From Tumebacillus_A lipolyticus (GTDB lineage Bacteria; Bacillota; Bacilli; Tumebacillales; Tumebacillaceae), in assembly GCF_042682745.1 (NCBI RefSeq), contig NZ_JBHUIO010000002.1, positions 992,001 through 1,056,000 of the forward strand: a stretch of DNA of 64,000 nt. Direction: 5' to 3'. Below the pieces are notes generated by a model. The model was not told the origin of the DNA. It ran no database searches and was given only the letters and a program-made list of their open reading frames with translations. Shown here in pieces: positions 23,553 through 31,131 of the stretch. A program made the position numbers and the translations under genes. Within the stretch, counting starts at the first letter, position 1, and each line of letters begins with the position of its first letter.

Positions 23553-23892
23553 GAGGAAAACCTCCTTTGATGATGGAAGTAGCGCAAGAGTGCGGAGACA
23601 TAATAAAACCTCCCACCCCCAGCGCTCGGTTCGCTAGGGACGAGAGGTTGAGTAAACATTCCCGTGGTACCACCCTAATTCAGCACCTGTCACAAACGGA
23701 GGACAGGAGCTCTCATTACGTCCGATAACGTGGACGAAACGGCAACGAGTACTCGATTCCCCGCTGCGGCTCTGAGGCGAGTTCATTCGACAAATCTTTA
23801 CCGACTCTCACCGACCGTCGGCTCTCTGAAAAGTCGGTCGAATTACTGCTCCTCTTCAACGCCAGCTCATCTAACATGATGTGCAACTTGTT
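23553..23892 (-). promoter_or_regulatory. T-box leader of leuS
   Basis: The minus-strand RNA contains AGGGTGGTACCACGGGAATG (23657-23676), the conserved T-box sequence that pairs with the tRNA acceptor end. A terminator (AACCTC...GAGGTT then TTTTATT, 23601-23649) lies downstream, and a long stem I region upstream contains GAGGAGCAGTA and AGAGAG elements. The likely specifier codon is CTC (Leu) at 23779-23781, within TGAACTCGCC. Uncharged tRNA-Leu should stabilise the antiterminator and switch leuS on. The specifier is inferred by position. Confidence 0.92.
23601..23649 (-). terminator. T-box terminator
   Basis: On the minus strand AACCTCTCGTCCC pairs imperfectly with GGGGGTGGGAGGTT and ends in TTTTATT. 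It competes with the T-box antiterminator. Confidence 0.8.
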
Positions 23893-23898
23893 GTTAGT

Positions 23899-23928
23899 AG
23901 TATACGCATTTGAAAAACGTTTTGTCAA
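23899..23928 (-). promoter_or_regulatory. SigA promoter of leuS
   Basis: A perfect TTGACA (23923-23928) and TATACT (23899-23904) lie 18 bases apart on the minus strand, immediately before the T-box. Confidence 0.85.
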
Positions 23929-23976
23929 CACGAACAATCAGATCATTTTGTGTTTTCTCAGGAGACATAAGTCCGT

Positions 23977-25257
23977 TCATTGCGCATCTCTGTGAATGGA
24001 ATAGGTGTCCTTTAGCAATCGCCATTTTGACTCCAGCGTGCTGCCATGCACGAGGCAGGAGATCCCAGCCAGCTTAAGCTGGGTGACAAGATGCAGTTTT
24101 GCAGCAAGGCTGCGAACATCTTCATACCAGACTTCCCGTTTTTCTCCGTCCTCATTCCTGTAGTGAAACATCGGCGACATCGCTCGATCATCCCAGCAGA
24201 TCTGCTTCGGCTGCAGGACTTCATCGTCACAGTGACCATGCAAGATCAAGGTCGGCAACCGATCGAGTCGATAGGGGATCGGCCAATCATAACCGAAAAA
24301 CGGGAGTCCGAGCAGCAATTTTTGCCGGGGGACGACGGTCAGCGCATAGCGCAGTGACCGCTCGATCAGATGCAGGGGCGCGACCGCCATCGGCGGACCT
24401 TCCAACCTCCCGAACACTTCGTCCGCCTTCCAGACGAGGCGATCGACATGCTGACAGAGAAACTGCAGATCATAAGCGCCGAAGCGCAGATGCTCAGGGT
24501 TATCCTCCGCATGCGCTGGCACGCTGAGGTAGAGCTTGCAATCGATCCGTTTGAGCCGCAGGGACAGTTCACGGACAAAGCCATTGAACAGCGGCCGGAG
24601 TTGCGGGCTCATCTCCGGCATCTCCAGATGCAGCCCGATCAAACCGTTCTCGCTGATCTTCGACCGCAGCGCCGAAAAAAAGGCGCGCCTGCTCGGCAGA
24701 TGGCTGAGCAATCGGTCGACACAGTCCCCATCGGCCATCGTGAGCAGGAGCAACCCGCACGTCTGCGCTCTGCTCAGCTCCTCGACCAACTGCGGCGAGA
24801 GGAAGGGCGGCATGCGCAGAGCACCGTCCTCCTCCGCCAGCGCATAGGCGATCGAAACGGAGGAGATGCTGTCTTTCGCCTCTTCTAGCGTCTGCAGATC
24901 ATGCGCCTCTTCCTGCACTTCCCAGCGCATGTGCACTTCCATCCTGTGCTTCGCAAACAGCGGCACTGGCAAGGTGAGCCGCTGACCAGGCACGACCGTT
25001 TCGGCTGTGATCAGATTGGAGGCCAACACCATCTTCTCCGGCATGTGAAATCGGTTAGCGATTTTGCGTAAGGTGTCGCCCGCGCGAATCGGATAGGTCA
25101 GCAAGGTGGTGGGAACTGGCGACGGTACGAGCAGGGAACAGCCAGACACCAAGCTGTCATCCAGCCAGCCATTGAGCTGTTCGATCTCCGCACCGCTCAC
25201 CCCGTACGCACGGCCGATGCTCGCGATCGTCTCCCCCGCTTTGACGAGGTGCACAAA
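23977..25257 (-). CDS. LysM / GH18-like spore-type protein, catalytic motif degenerate
   Basis: This 426-residue protein resembles YaaH/YdhD/SleL-type spore proteins. It has two LysM peptidoglycan-binding repeats (residues 3-48, HLVKAGETIASIGRAYGV; 56-98, YPIRAGDTLRKIANRFHM), then a GH18-like barrel (about 110-420). In the barrel's active strand active enzymes have DGxDxDxE (NIDFE in YaaH as I recall it). This protein reads GLIGLHLEMPEM, so the catalytic Glu position is Pro and the first Asp is missing. It may bind cortex peptidoglycan without cleaving it. The start at 25257 is supported by GAAGGG and lacks a signal peptide, as in other spore lytic proteins. Confidence 0.82.
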   Translation of the reverse strand, partial: FVHLVKAGETIASIGRAYGVSGAEIEQLNGWLDDSLVSGCSLLVPSPVPTTLLTYPIRAGDTLRKIANRFHMPEKMVLASNLITAETVVPGQRLTLPVPLFAKHRMEVHMRWEVQEEAHDLQTLEEAKDSISSVSIAYALAEEDGALRMPPFLSPQLVEELSRAQTCGLLLLTMADGDCVDRLLSHLPSRRAFFSALRSKISENGLIGLHLEMPEMSPQLRPLFNGFVRELSLRLKRIDCKLYLSVPAHAEDNPEHLRFGAYDLQFLCQHVDRLVWKADEVFGRLEGPPMAVAPLHLIERSLRYALTVVPRQKLLLGLPFFGYDWPIPYRLDRLPTLILHGHCDDEVLQPKQICWDDRAMSPMFHYRNEDGEKREVWYEDVRSLAAKLHLVTQLKLAGISCLVHGSTLESKWRLLKDTYSIHRDAQ

Positions 25258-25364
25258 CATATCTGGCCCTTCACCTTCTCTCCCGTGGAGTACCATAAGG
25301 TATTCGATCCACAAAAGATGGGTGAAAGCGCAGCTCGTCCAAGCTGTGCGCCCCCCTGCCGCAA

Positions 25365-25393
25365 CAAAAAACCGCTCGATCGCTCAAGCGGTT
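25365..25393 (-). terminator. Second terminator-like hairpin after yqeM
   Basis: On the minus strand AACCGCT / AGCGGTT pair around a 10-base loop, followed by TTTTTG. No gene is evident between this and the hairpin at 25484-25512, so it may be a back-up terminator or end a short untranslated RNA. Confidence 0.6.
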
Positions 25394-25483
25394 CCCCTCT
25401 CTGCTGCCAAAGCGTGCAAGCTTCCCCGCAGGATCGCCTCGCCTGCAACAGGACGAATGATGCGACCACTAGGGTGCAGCCAG

Positions 25484-25512
25484 CAAAAAAGCGCCCGAAT
25501 CGTTCGGGCGCT
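25484..25512 (-). terminator. Terminator of the aroE-yhbY-nadD-yqeK-rsfS-yqeM unit
   Basis: On the minus strand AGCGCCCGAA / TTCGGGCGCT is a 10-bp perfect stem with a 3-base loop and a T6 tail. Confidence 0.92.
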
Positions 25513-25516
25513 CTGC

Positions 25517-26278
25517 CTATCTCGCGAGAAAAAAGTAGCGTTCTGTCGATTCTGTTGGCACGTCCCAACCAAAGTCAGCATATACTTGTACTGTTTGAAA
25601 GCCTGCATCGGTCAAAAGTTGCTCGACTGTCGACCGCTCATAGGCACGCTGGACGTGACGCTCGTGAAATCTTCGATACAGCTGCTCTTCCTCATCCTCG
25701 ATCGCAAAAAACGTGATGTCATACTCGACGGTCGCCGTCTCCTGCTCATAGCGACTCTGCCACAGGTAGGTCACTTCTTCGCCCACCTCATAAAATACAT
25801 TTTGACCGAGCTTTTCACGCAGTTTGTAGATCGTATGCATGTCGAAGAGAAACATTCCTCCCGGCCGCAACTGCGATTTTACTCGCGCGAACGCTTGGCC
25901 GAGCGAATCTTCGTCGAGAATGTAGTTGAGCCCGTCGCAAAAGGCGATCGCCACGTCGCATTTCTCAGGCAGGATCAGCTCGCGAACATCTTGGCAAAGA
26001 AAGCGAAGCCGAGGAGAATGCGCCTGTAGCTTCGCTTCCGCCTGTGCGAGCATGTCCTCCGACAGATCGACGCCGGTCACCTTATACCCTCGCTCATGCA
26101 GCATCAGCGAGATCGTCCCTGTACCGCAGCCAAGATCGGCGATATGTCGCGGCGACAGACCGTTTCTGGTCAGCGCCTCTTCCAAAAAAACCATCCAGGA
26201 CTGGTACGGTGCATCTGCCATCAGCTGGTCGTAAAACAGGGCAAACTCTCCGTAACTGCCTTGATTTTGATCGCTCAC
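25517..26278 (-). CDS. yqeM: SAM-dependent methyltransferase, YqeM-like
   Basis: This 253-residue class I methyltransferase has motif I ADLGCGTGTISLMLHERG near residue 47 and motif II VTGVDLSEDMLAQAEAK. The motif IV region is DVAIAFCDGLNYILDE, and the post-motif is LRPGGMFLFDMHT. Its place after rsfS is that of B. subtilis yqeM. The substrate is unknown. Its start is 15 bases after the rsfS stop, and it closes the operon at a strong terminator. Confidence 0.88.
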   Translation of the reverse strand: MSDQNQGSYGEFALFYDQLMADAPYQSWMVFLEEALTRNGLSPRHIADLGCGTGTISLMLHERGYKVTGVDLSEDMLAQAEAKLQAHSPRLRFLCQDVRELILPEKCDVAIAFCDGLNYILDEDSLGQAFARVKSQLRPGGMFLFDMHTIYKLREKLGQNVFYEVGEEVTYLWQSRYEQETATVEYDITFFAIEDEEEQLYRRFHERHVQRAYERSTVEQLLTDAGFQTVQVYADFGWDVPTESTERYFFLAR

Positions 26279-26293
26279 TTCGAAAAACCTTCC

Positions 26294-26641
26294 TTATACG
26301 AGGCTCAGCTGTTTCGCGTCCCCCCAGACGCGCTCCAGGTTGTAAAACTCTCGTTCTTCTTGGCGGAACACATGAACCACAACATCACCAAAGTCAAGCA
26401 AAACCCAACGCGCTTCGTCATACCCTTCCATCGATTTGATGACATAACCTTGTTTGGCAAGTTTATCGCGCACGCCATTTGCGATTGCTTGTACTTGAGT
26501 GTTGGAATTCCCGCTGCAGATGATAAAATAGTCGGCGATCACCGAAAGTCCTTGAATGTCGAGGACCACCACATCGTTCGCTTTTTTATCTGCCACAGCG
26601 TCCGCAGCAGTATACGCCAATTCCAATACTCGATCGCTCAT
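26294..26641 (-). CDS. rsfS: Ribosome silencing factor RsfS
   Basis: RsfS binds ribosomal protein L14 and blocks subunit joining during starvation. The 115-residue protein has the family core: KKANDVVVLDIQGLSVIADY, FIICSGNSNTQVQAIA, and EGYDEARWVLLDFGDVVVHV. The second of two close ATG codons (26641) was chosen because AGGAGG lies 7 bases before it and abuts the first. Gene order nadD-yqeK-rsfS-yqeM is as in Bacillus. Confidence 0.94.
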   Translation of the reverse strand: MSDRVLELAYTAADAVADKKANDVVVLDIQGLSVIADYFIICSGNSNTQVQAIANGVRDKLAKQGYVIKSMEGYDEARWVLLDFGDVVVHVFRQEEREFYNLERVWGDAKQLSLV

Positions 26642-26701
26642 TTGCATGCCTCCTAATCAAAAGTGGGACTACAGGTAGTACATCATATTCGATGCGTTCC
26701 G

Positions 26702-27277
26702 TTAAAGTGTCCGCCTGTCCGAAACTGTGCGCCAGAGGTCGTTGCGCGCATAGATCGTCAGCGGAAAGATCGGCTTGTTCTTGTCGAGCAGGAAGCGAAT
26801 CGTGTTATCGAACGCAGAAGCCAATGCCAGATCAAGATCTGCCTTCGCTTTTTCCCGCAGTTCCTCCACAGCCGGAAAAGATCGGCCCGCTTCGATGTAG
26901 TCTGCCAAACAAACCACTTTTTCAAGCTGTGACATCCCGATCCGGCCGGAGGTGTGATAGCGAATCGCGTCTGCGATCTCCTTGTCGTCAATGCCGAACA
27001 CATCGGACAGCATCGAAGCTGCGATCGGGCCGTGCAGCATCTCCGCCACATCGAAAAACTCAGGGTTCACGCCCCGCTCCTTCGCCACTTCATACCACCG
27101 ATCGACCGGCCACTCGCGCACATAATCGTGAATCCATCCAGCGATGCGCGCTTTTTTTGGATCGACACCAAAACGGCTCGCCAGCTCCTCTGCCGCTTCC
27201 ACCACGCCGCAGACATGTTGAAAGCGGCGCGGACTTAGCGTTTCGCGAATCAGCTCTTTAATCTCCAATTCGTTCAT
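26702..27277 (-). CDS. yqeK: HD-domain phosphohydrolase YqeK
   Basis: YqeK proteins are HD-domain hydrolases reported to cleave diadenosine tetraphosphate symmetrically. In this 191-residue protein the metal ligands are visible: His in RRFQHVCGVVEAAEEL, the HD pair in ARIAGWIHDYVREWP, His in MLHGPIAASML, and IRYHTSGRIGMS with a later ADYIE. The start at 27277 follows AAGGAG and overlaps the end of nadD by 20 bp. It lies between nadD and rsfS, the standard order. Confidence 0.92.
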   Translation of the reverse strand: MNELEIKELIRETLSPRRFQHVCGVVEAAEELASRFGVDPKKARIAGWIHDYVREWPVDRWYEVAKERGVNPEFFDVAEMLHGPIAASMLSDVFGIDDKEIADAIRYHTSGRIGMSQLEKVVCLADYIEAGRSFPAVEELREKAKADLDLALASAFDNTIRFLLDKNKPIFPLTIYARNDLWRTVSDRRTL

Positions 27278-27869
27278 ATAGGCTGTTCTCCTTACTGTAC
27301 CGTATGACCTTAGAGGGAACGAGATGCTCAACAGATAGATTCTTCAACATTCGCTCACGGATCCACGTGGAGGAGATGTTCAACCCCGGGATGTCCACAT
27401 AGCGAACGCGATCGCTCAGATCTGTGCGCAAGGCGAGCACCGTTTCGGCGCTGGTCGTCAGGTCAAAGCCGGGGCGTGTCACCGCCAAGATGGTCGCGAT
27501 CTCCAAGATGCGATCGACAGCGCGCCATTTCGGCAGGATCTGCAGATTGTCCGCCCCGATGATCAAAAACAGTTCCGCCTGCGGATAGAGCTGCTGAAAA
27601 TGCTCAAGGGTGTCGACCGTAAACGAGGGACCCGGTCTGGTCAGCTCCCAATCGCACGCTTCGAACTTCGGCGCACCTTCGATCGCCAAGCGCACCATCG
27701 CCAGGCGATCCTTTCCCTCGCGGATCGATCTGCCCACTTTCAGCGGGTTCACCCCTGCCGGCATGAACAGCACCTTGTCCAGCCCCGCTTGCTCAAGCGA
27801 CACTTGCGCTGCGACGAGGTGCCCGATATGCACCGGGTCGAAGGTGCCGCCGAAGATGCCAAGGCGCAT
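27258..27869 (-). CDS. nadD: Nicotinate-nucleotide adenylyltransferase
   Basis: NadD adenylates nicotinate mononucleotide to deamido-NAD, the substrate of NadE (encoded at 8605-9420). The 203-residue nucleotidyltransferase begins with LGIFGGTFDPVHIGHLVAA, with the HxGH motif intact. It ends with the ISSTWIRERM signature, preceded by VDIPGLN. A GTG three codons upstream was rejected in favour of the ATG at 27869, because GGAGG is 8 bases before the latter. Confidence 0.95.
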   Translation of the reverse strand: MRLGIFGGTFDPVHIGHLVAAQVSLEQAGLDKVLFMPAGVNPLKVGRSIREGKDRLAMVRLAIEGAPKFEACDWELTRPGPSFTVDTLEHFQQLYPQAELFLIIGADNLQILPKWRAVDRILEIATILAVTRPGFDLTTSAETVLALRTDLSDRVRYVDIPGLNISSTWIRERMLKNLSVEHLVPSKVIRYSKENSLYERIGD

Positions 27870-27907
27870 CGTCAGCACCTCCTCCTCATTTTCCAGTTCA
27901 GATCCAA

Positions 27908-28201
27908 CTAGTTCGGCAATTGGATCTGCTTGTCCTCCGCAGACTCCTTGTAGAGAACGACCGTCTTGCCGATCAGTTGGACGAGCTCAGCGCCTGAGCG
28001 CTCAGCAAGTGCTCTGGCCACCACATCTTTCTCCTCTTCGCAGTTTTGCAAGATGGAGATTTTGATCAGTTCATGCGTTTCAAAAGTCAGGTTGATCTGC
28101 TCGATCATGTTGTCAGAAACGCCACCTTTGCCCACCTGTGTCACCGGATTGAGGTGATGTGCGAGCGAGCGCAAGTAGCGCTTTTGTTTCCCAGTCAGCA
28201 T
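27908..28201 (-). CDS. yhbY: YhbY/CRM-domain RNA-binding protein
   Basis: This is a 97-residue single-domain CRM protein associated with the large ribosomal subunit. The family signature is clear: LTGKQKRYLRSLAHHLNPVTQVGKGGVSDNMIEQIN with the GKGG loop, then THELIKISILQNCEEEKDVVA and LVQLIGKTVVLYKES. The start follows AAGGAG by 12 bases. It sits between aroE and nadD, as in Bacillus (yqeI). Confidence 0.94.
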   Translation of the reverse strand: MLTGKQKRYLRSLAHHLNPVTQVGKGGVSDNMIEQINLTFETHELIKISILQNCEEEKDVVARALAERSGAELVQLIGKTVVLYKESAEDKQIQLPN

Positions 28202-28259
28202 ACTATTTCATACTCCTTCACAGTCTGTCGCTTACTATTAAAGATTGAGTATAGCACGT

Positions 28260-29099
28260 CTACAAGCAGGTTTCCACCGTTCGCCTCATCACATCCACCG
28301 GAGCGTCCACTCCGGTCCAGTGAGCAAACGCGTGTGCACCTTGGTGGATAAACATCCCAAGCCCGCCGACGGTGATGCAACCGCGCGCCTTCGCCTCCTG
28401 CAACAAGCGCGTGTGCAGCGGATTGTAGATCAGGTCGCTCACCACCTGCCCAGGGCGCAATCGCTCCACTTGAATCGGCAACGCACCATCATCAGGGTGC
28501 ATGCCCACCGGGGTGGTGTTGATGATCAGATCGTACGCGTCGAGCTGTGCGGCCGCCGCTTCCCAAGAGAGGGCAGCCGATCGAGTGAGCGCCTGGAGCT
28601 CATCGACCAACCCTGCCGCCTTTTCTGCTGTGCGCGCTGCGACCACCAGCTCGGAAGTCCCCCGCAGTGCGAGCTGCACGGTGACCGCGCGGGCTGCACC
28701 GCCCGCGCCCAACACCAGCACGCGCTGTCCGCTGACATTGAATCCAGTCTCCTCCTCCAGAGCGGAGAGATATCCGATCCCGTCTGTGTTGTAGCCGGTC
28801 AACACGCCTTGATCATTGACGACCGTGTTCACCGCCCCGATCAATTCTGCCTCCCTGCTCAGCCGATCCAAGTAGGGGATGATCGCCACCTTGTGCGGGA
28901 TCGTCACATTCACGCCGCGCATCCGGAGGGTGCGAATCGATTCGACTGCGCTCTGCAACCTCTTCGGCTCCACATCGAATGCCAGATAGGAGTAGTCGAG
29001 CGAGAGGTGCGCAAACGCCGCATTGTGCATCTGCGGGGACTTGGAGTGCGCGACCGGATGCCCAAAAAGTCCAACCAAGCGAGTTGCGCTGGTAGGCAT
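28260..29099 (-). CDS. aroE: Shikimate dehydrogenase
   Basis: AroE reduces 3-dehydroshikimate to shikimate with NADPH in aromatic amino acid synthesis. The 279-residue protein has the substrate-binding N-terminus VGLFGHPVAHSKSPQMHNAAF and the catalytic Lys in NVTIPHKVAIIPYLD. The catalytic Asp is in GYNTDGIGYLSAL, and the NADP-binding loop is GAGGAARAV. The ATG at 29099 follows AAGGGGAG by 6 bases; earlier in-frame starts would add a hydrophobic stretch not typical for AroE. A terminator separates it from the yqeH transcript. Confidence 0.95.
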   Translation of the reverse strand: MPTSATRLVGLFGHPVAHSKSPQMHNAAFAHLSLDYSYLAFDVEPKRLQSAVESIRTLRMRGVNVTIPHKVAIIPYLDRLSREAELIGAVNTVVNDQGVLTGYNTDGIGYLSALEEETGFNVSGQRVLVLGAGGAARAVTVQLALRGTSELVVAARTAEKAAGLVDELQALTRSAALSWEAAAAQLDAYDLIINTTPVGMHPDDGALPIQVERLRPGQVVSDLIYNPLHTRLLQEAKARGCITVGGLGMFIHQGAHAFAHWTGVDAPVDVMRRTVETCL

Positions 29100-29123
29100 G
29101 TCCATCTCCCCTTTTCCTTCAGT

Positions 29124-29153
29124 GTAAAGCAAAGAAAGCGTAAAGCAAAGAAA
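29124..29153. repeat. 14-bp direct repeat upstream of aroE
   Basis: GTAAAGCAAAGAAA occurs twice with a 16-base period (29124-29137 and 29140-29153). It lies in the only gap where an aroE promoter could sit, between the upstream terminator and the aroE start. Confidence 0.6.
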
Positions 29154-29174
29154 AAAGACCCGCAACATCGGGCC
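29151..29174 (-). terminator. Terminator after the 29181 gene
   Basis: On the minus strand GGCCCG / CGGGTC forms a 6-bp stem (one G-T pair) with a 6-base loop and a T6 tail. It splits the yqeG-yqeH part from the aroE part of the operon. Confidence 0.75.
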
Positions 29175-29180
29175 TTCCGC

Positions 29181-29393
29181 TCATTTTCGAAATTCCATCT
29201 GCACCAGCATGCCGCCTTCCCGCAAGGCGAAAGTCAGGTCGTACAGCTGATAGTCGAGCAGTTCAGGCTCTTCTTCGCGAACCTCCTGCACCGCTCGGCG
29301 CAGTTTGCTCATCAGCTGCTCTAGGCGCAACCCTTCCCCTTCCGATCGGGCCACTACATATCGCTTGACCAATCGGCGGCGCTCTGTCGTCAT
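29181..29393 (-). CDS. Hypothetical small protein between yqeH and aroE
   Basis: This is a 70-residue charged protein of unknown function. The N-terminus is Arg-rich (MTTERRRLVKRYVVARSEG). The centre is helical (RLEQLMSKLRRAVQEVREEE), and the C-terminus has beta character (LYDLTFALREGGMLVQMEFRK). The start is at 29393 with a weak AGGTGG site. As I recall, no such gene lies between yqeH and aroE in B. subtilis, so it looks like a lineage-specific insertion in the operon. Confidence 0.6.
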   Translation of the reverse strand: MTTERRRLVKRYVVARSEGEGLRLEQLMSKLRRAVQEVREEEPELLDYQLYDLTFALREGGMLVQMEFRK

Positions 29394-29485
29394 CGTCTCC
29401 ACCTACATCCCCTCGCCCCTATATCATCTGTATCTAAAATGTATGGGGGCGAAAGGGGAAATATGACTGCTGAGCGCGGAAAGGC

Positions 29486-30607
29486 TTAGATCAGGGCGCG
29501 TCTCGTATGCACTTCGACGCCTCTTGGCGCGTGGACGACCACCGTTGTGTAATGCATCCCGCGCACGGTGATCCAACCGAGCCCGGAGATCACGATGTCT
29601 TGGGGATGTCCCGACTTGAGCGTGATCTTGTGCGGCACCAGCTCCCGCAGATGATCGGGACATTTTTCACACGGTGGCACCAGCAGGGTGCCGAGGTGTT
29701 TGCTGTAGATCTCGTCTGCGTTCTCAAGCTTCGTGCGATGAACGCTCAACTGGTTGGCCGAATAGATCGTAAACCCTTGCTTCTCACCTGCCAGATAATC
29801 AAAACGGCACAGCCCGCCGAAGAACAGCGTCTGCTTGTCGTTCAATTGATACGTTTTCGGATTGATGTACGTCTCCGGCGTGATCGTGCGCAGACATTTC
29901 GGGCAGACCAGATCGGTCAGCCGATGCGTCGTCATGATCCCCGGCGTATCGATGATCGAACCGCTGTGACCGGGCAAGTCCATCTTAATCGTCGAGAGCG
30001 TCGTACCAGGATAGCGGGAGGTGGTGATCTCCGCCCCTTCCTCCTGTCCGTAGAGGTTGAGCAACCCGTTGATCAGGGTCGATTTCCCCACATTGGCGGT
30101 GCCGACCACGTAGACGTCACGATTCCCCACGCGCTCTTCGATCGCTTCTTTCACAAATTCGATGTTGATTCGCTTCTTCGCGGAGATGAGGATCGTGTCT
30201 GCAACCTTGACTCCCTGCTTCTCCACCTCTTTTTGCAACCAATGCTCCACCTTTTCAAAGTTGGTGACTTTCGGCAGCAAGTCCGCTTTGTTGGCGACGA
30301 GGATGATCGGATTTTGGCCCACATATCTGTTGATCTCTTTCACCCAAGAGCCGGCGAAATCGAACAGATCGACCACTTTCACGACCAATGCTGGCCGCTT
30401 GCCGATGTCGCGAAGAATCTTTTGAAAGCCTGCGTTGTCGAGCGTGACCGGCGCGACATCGCTGTAATGTTTGATCCGATAGCATCGCTGACAAACCGGA
30501 TATTCTCGTTCGATCACCGAGTTTAACGGGGCATACCCCGGCTGCTCTTTCTCTTCTGTCTGGATGCCAATGCCGCAGCCAGTACAAATCAAATCCATCT
30601 CGGACAT
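29486..30607 (-). CDS. yqeH: Ribosome biogenesis GTPase YqeH
   Basis: YqeH is a circularly permuted GTPase needed for assembly of the 30S subunit. The 373-residue protein starts with a treble-clef zinc finger (CTGCGIGIQ ... CQRCYRIKHYSD). The permuted G domain follows: G4 VANKADLLP, G5 ISAKK, G1 VVGTANVGKSTLINGL and G3 DTPGIMTTHRL. A further C-terminal region ends near 370. The ATG at 30607 was chosen because GGGAGTGA is 8 bases before it, within the yqeG stop region. The two genes are effectively fused in translation. Confidence 0.95.
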   Translation of the reverse strand: MSEMDLICTGCGIGIQTEEKEQPGYAPLNSVIEREYPVCQRCYRIKHYSDVAPVTLDNAGFQKILRDIGKRPALVVKVVDLFDFAGSWVKEINRYVGQNPIILVANKADLLPKVTNFEKVEHWLQKEVEKQGVKVADTILISAKKRINIEFVKEAIEERVGNRDVYVVGTANVGKSTLINGLLNLYGQEEGAEITTSRYPGTTLSTIKMDLPGHSGSIIDTPGIMTTHRLTDLVCPKCLRTITPETYINPKTYQLNDKQTLFFGGLCRFDYLAGEKQGFTIYSANQLSVHRTKLENADEIYSKHLGTLLVPPCEKCPDHLRELVPHKITLKSGHPQDIVISGLGWITVRGMHYTTVVVHAPRGVEVHTRRALI

Positions 30608-30615
30608 CTGTTCAT

Positions 30616-31131
30616 TCACTCCCAAGGAATCATTCCGCGGCGGCGCAGGATCGAGAAGGCGATGCGCTCCATCATCCGCAACACTTTCGTGCCGATCCAC
30701 TCTTTCTCTGCCACCGGCATGACGAGGATCGTATACATGTTCATCCGGTTGCCACCGAGCACGTCGGTGAACAGCTGATCGCCGATCATCACCGTCTCCT
30801 CGCGCCGGGTGCCCAGCATGTCGAGCGCGCGCAGAAAAGGAGCGCGCTTCGGCTTGCGCGCACGACCGATAAAGGGGATGTTCAACGGCTTGGAAAACCG
30901 CTCCACCCGATGATCTTTGTTGTTCGAAACGATGCACACTTTGATCCCGCGCGTATCGCGCACATGGTCGAGCCATTCGATCAGCTTAGGCGTGGCATCC
31001 GGTTCATCCCAGCGAACCAACGTGTTGTCAAGGTCGGTGATGATCGCCTTCACCCCGCGCTGTTCCAGCTGATCGAGATCGATGTCGAAAACCGATTCTA
31101 CATAGAGATCGGGTATCAATTGAGTCAACAT
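30616..31131 (-). CDS. yqeG: YqeG-family HAD phosphatase (catalytically intact copy)
   Basis: This 171-residue HAD-IIIA phosphatase has the full motif I AIITDLDNTLVRWD and motif II VCIVSNNKDHR. The motif III lysine is in ARKPKRAPF, and motif IV is VMIGDQLFTDVLGGNRMN. In other bacteria family members act on phosphatidylglycerol phosphate or remain unassigned; the substrate here is unknown. It leads the yqe operon, directly before yqeH. A second copy at 17699-18223 has lost the nucleophile. The start follows GAGGTGAAAAG. Confidence 0.93.
   Translation of the reverse strand: MLTQLIPDLYVESVFDIDLDQLEQRGVKAIITDLDNTLVRWDEPDATPKLIEWLDHVRDTRGIKVCIVSNNKDHRVERFSKPLNIPFIGRARKPKRAPFLRALDMLGTRREETVMIGDQLFTDVLGGNRMNMYTILVMPVAEKEWIGTKVLRMMERIAFSILRRRGMIPWE

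Noticed and set aside
21060..23570. Plus-strand open frame of about 830 codons opposite leuS
   Set aside because: It lies exactly antisense to LeuS, with no recognisable domains and an Arg/His/Asp-rich composition typical of shadows.
23716..23937. Minus-strand frame of 73 codons inside the leuS leader
   Set aside because: The stretch is explained by the T-box RNA; the frame has no ribosome binding site.
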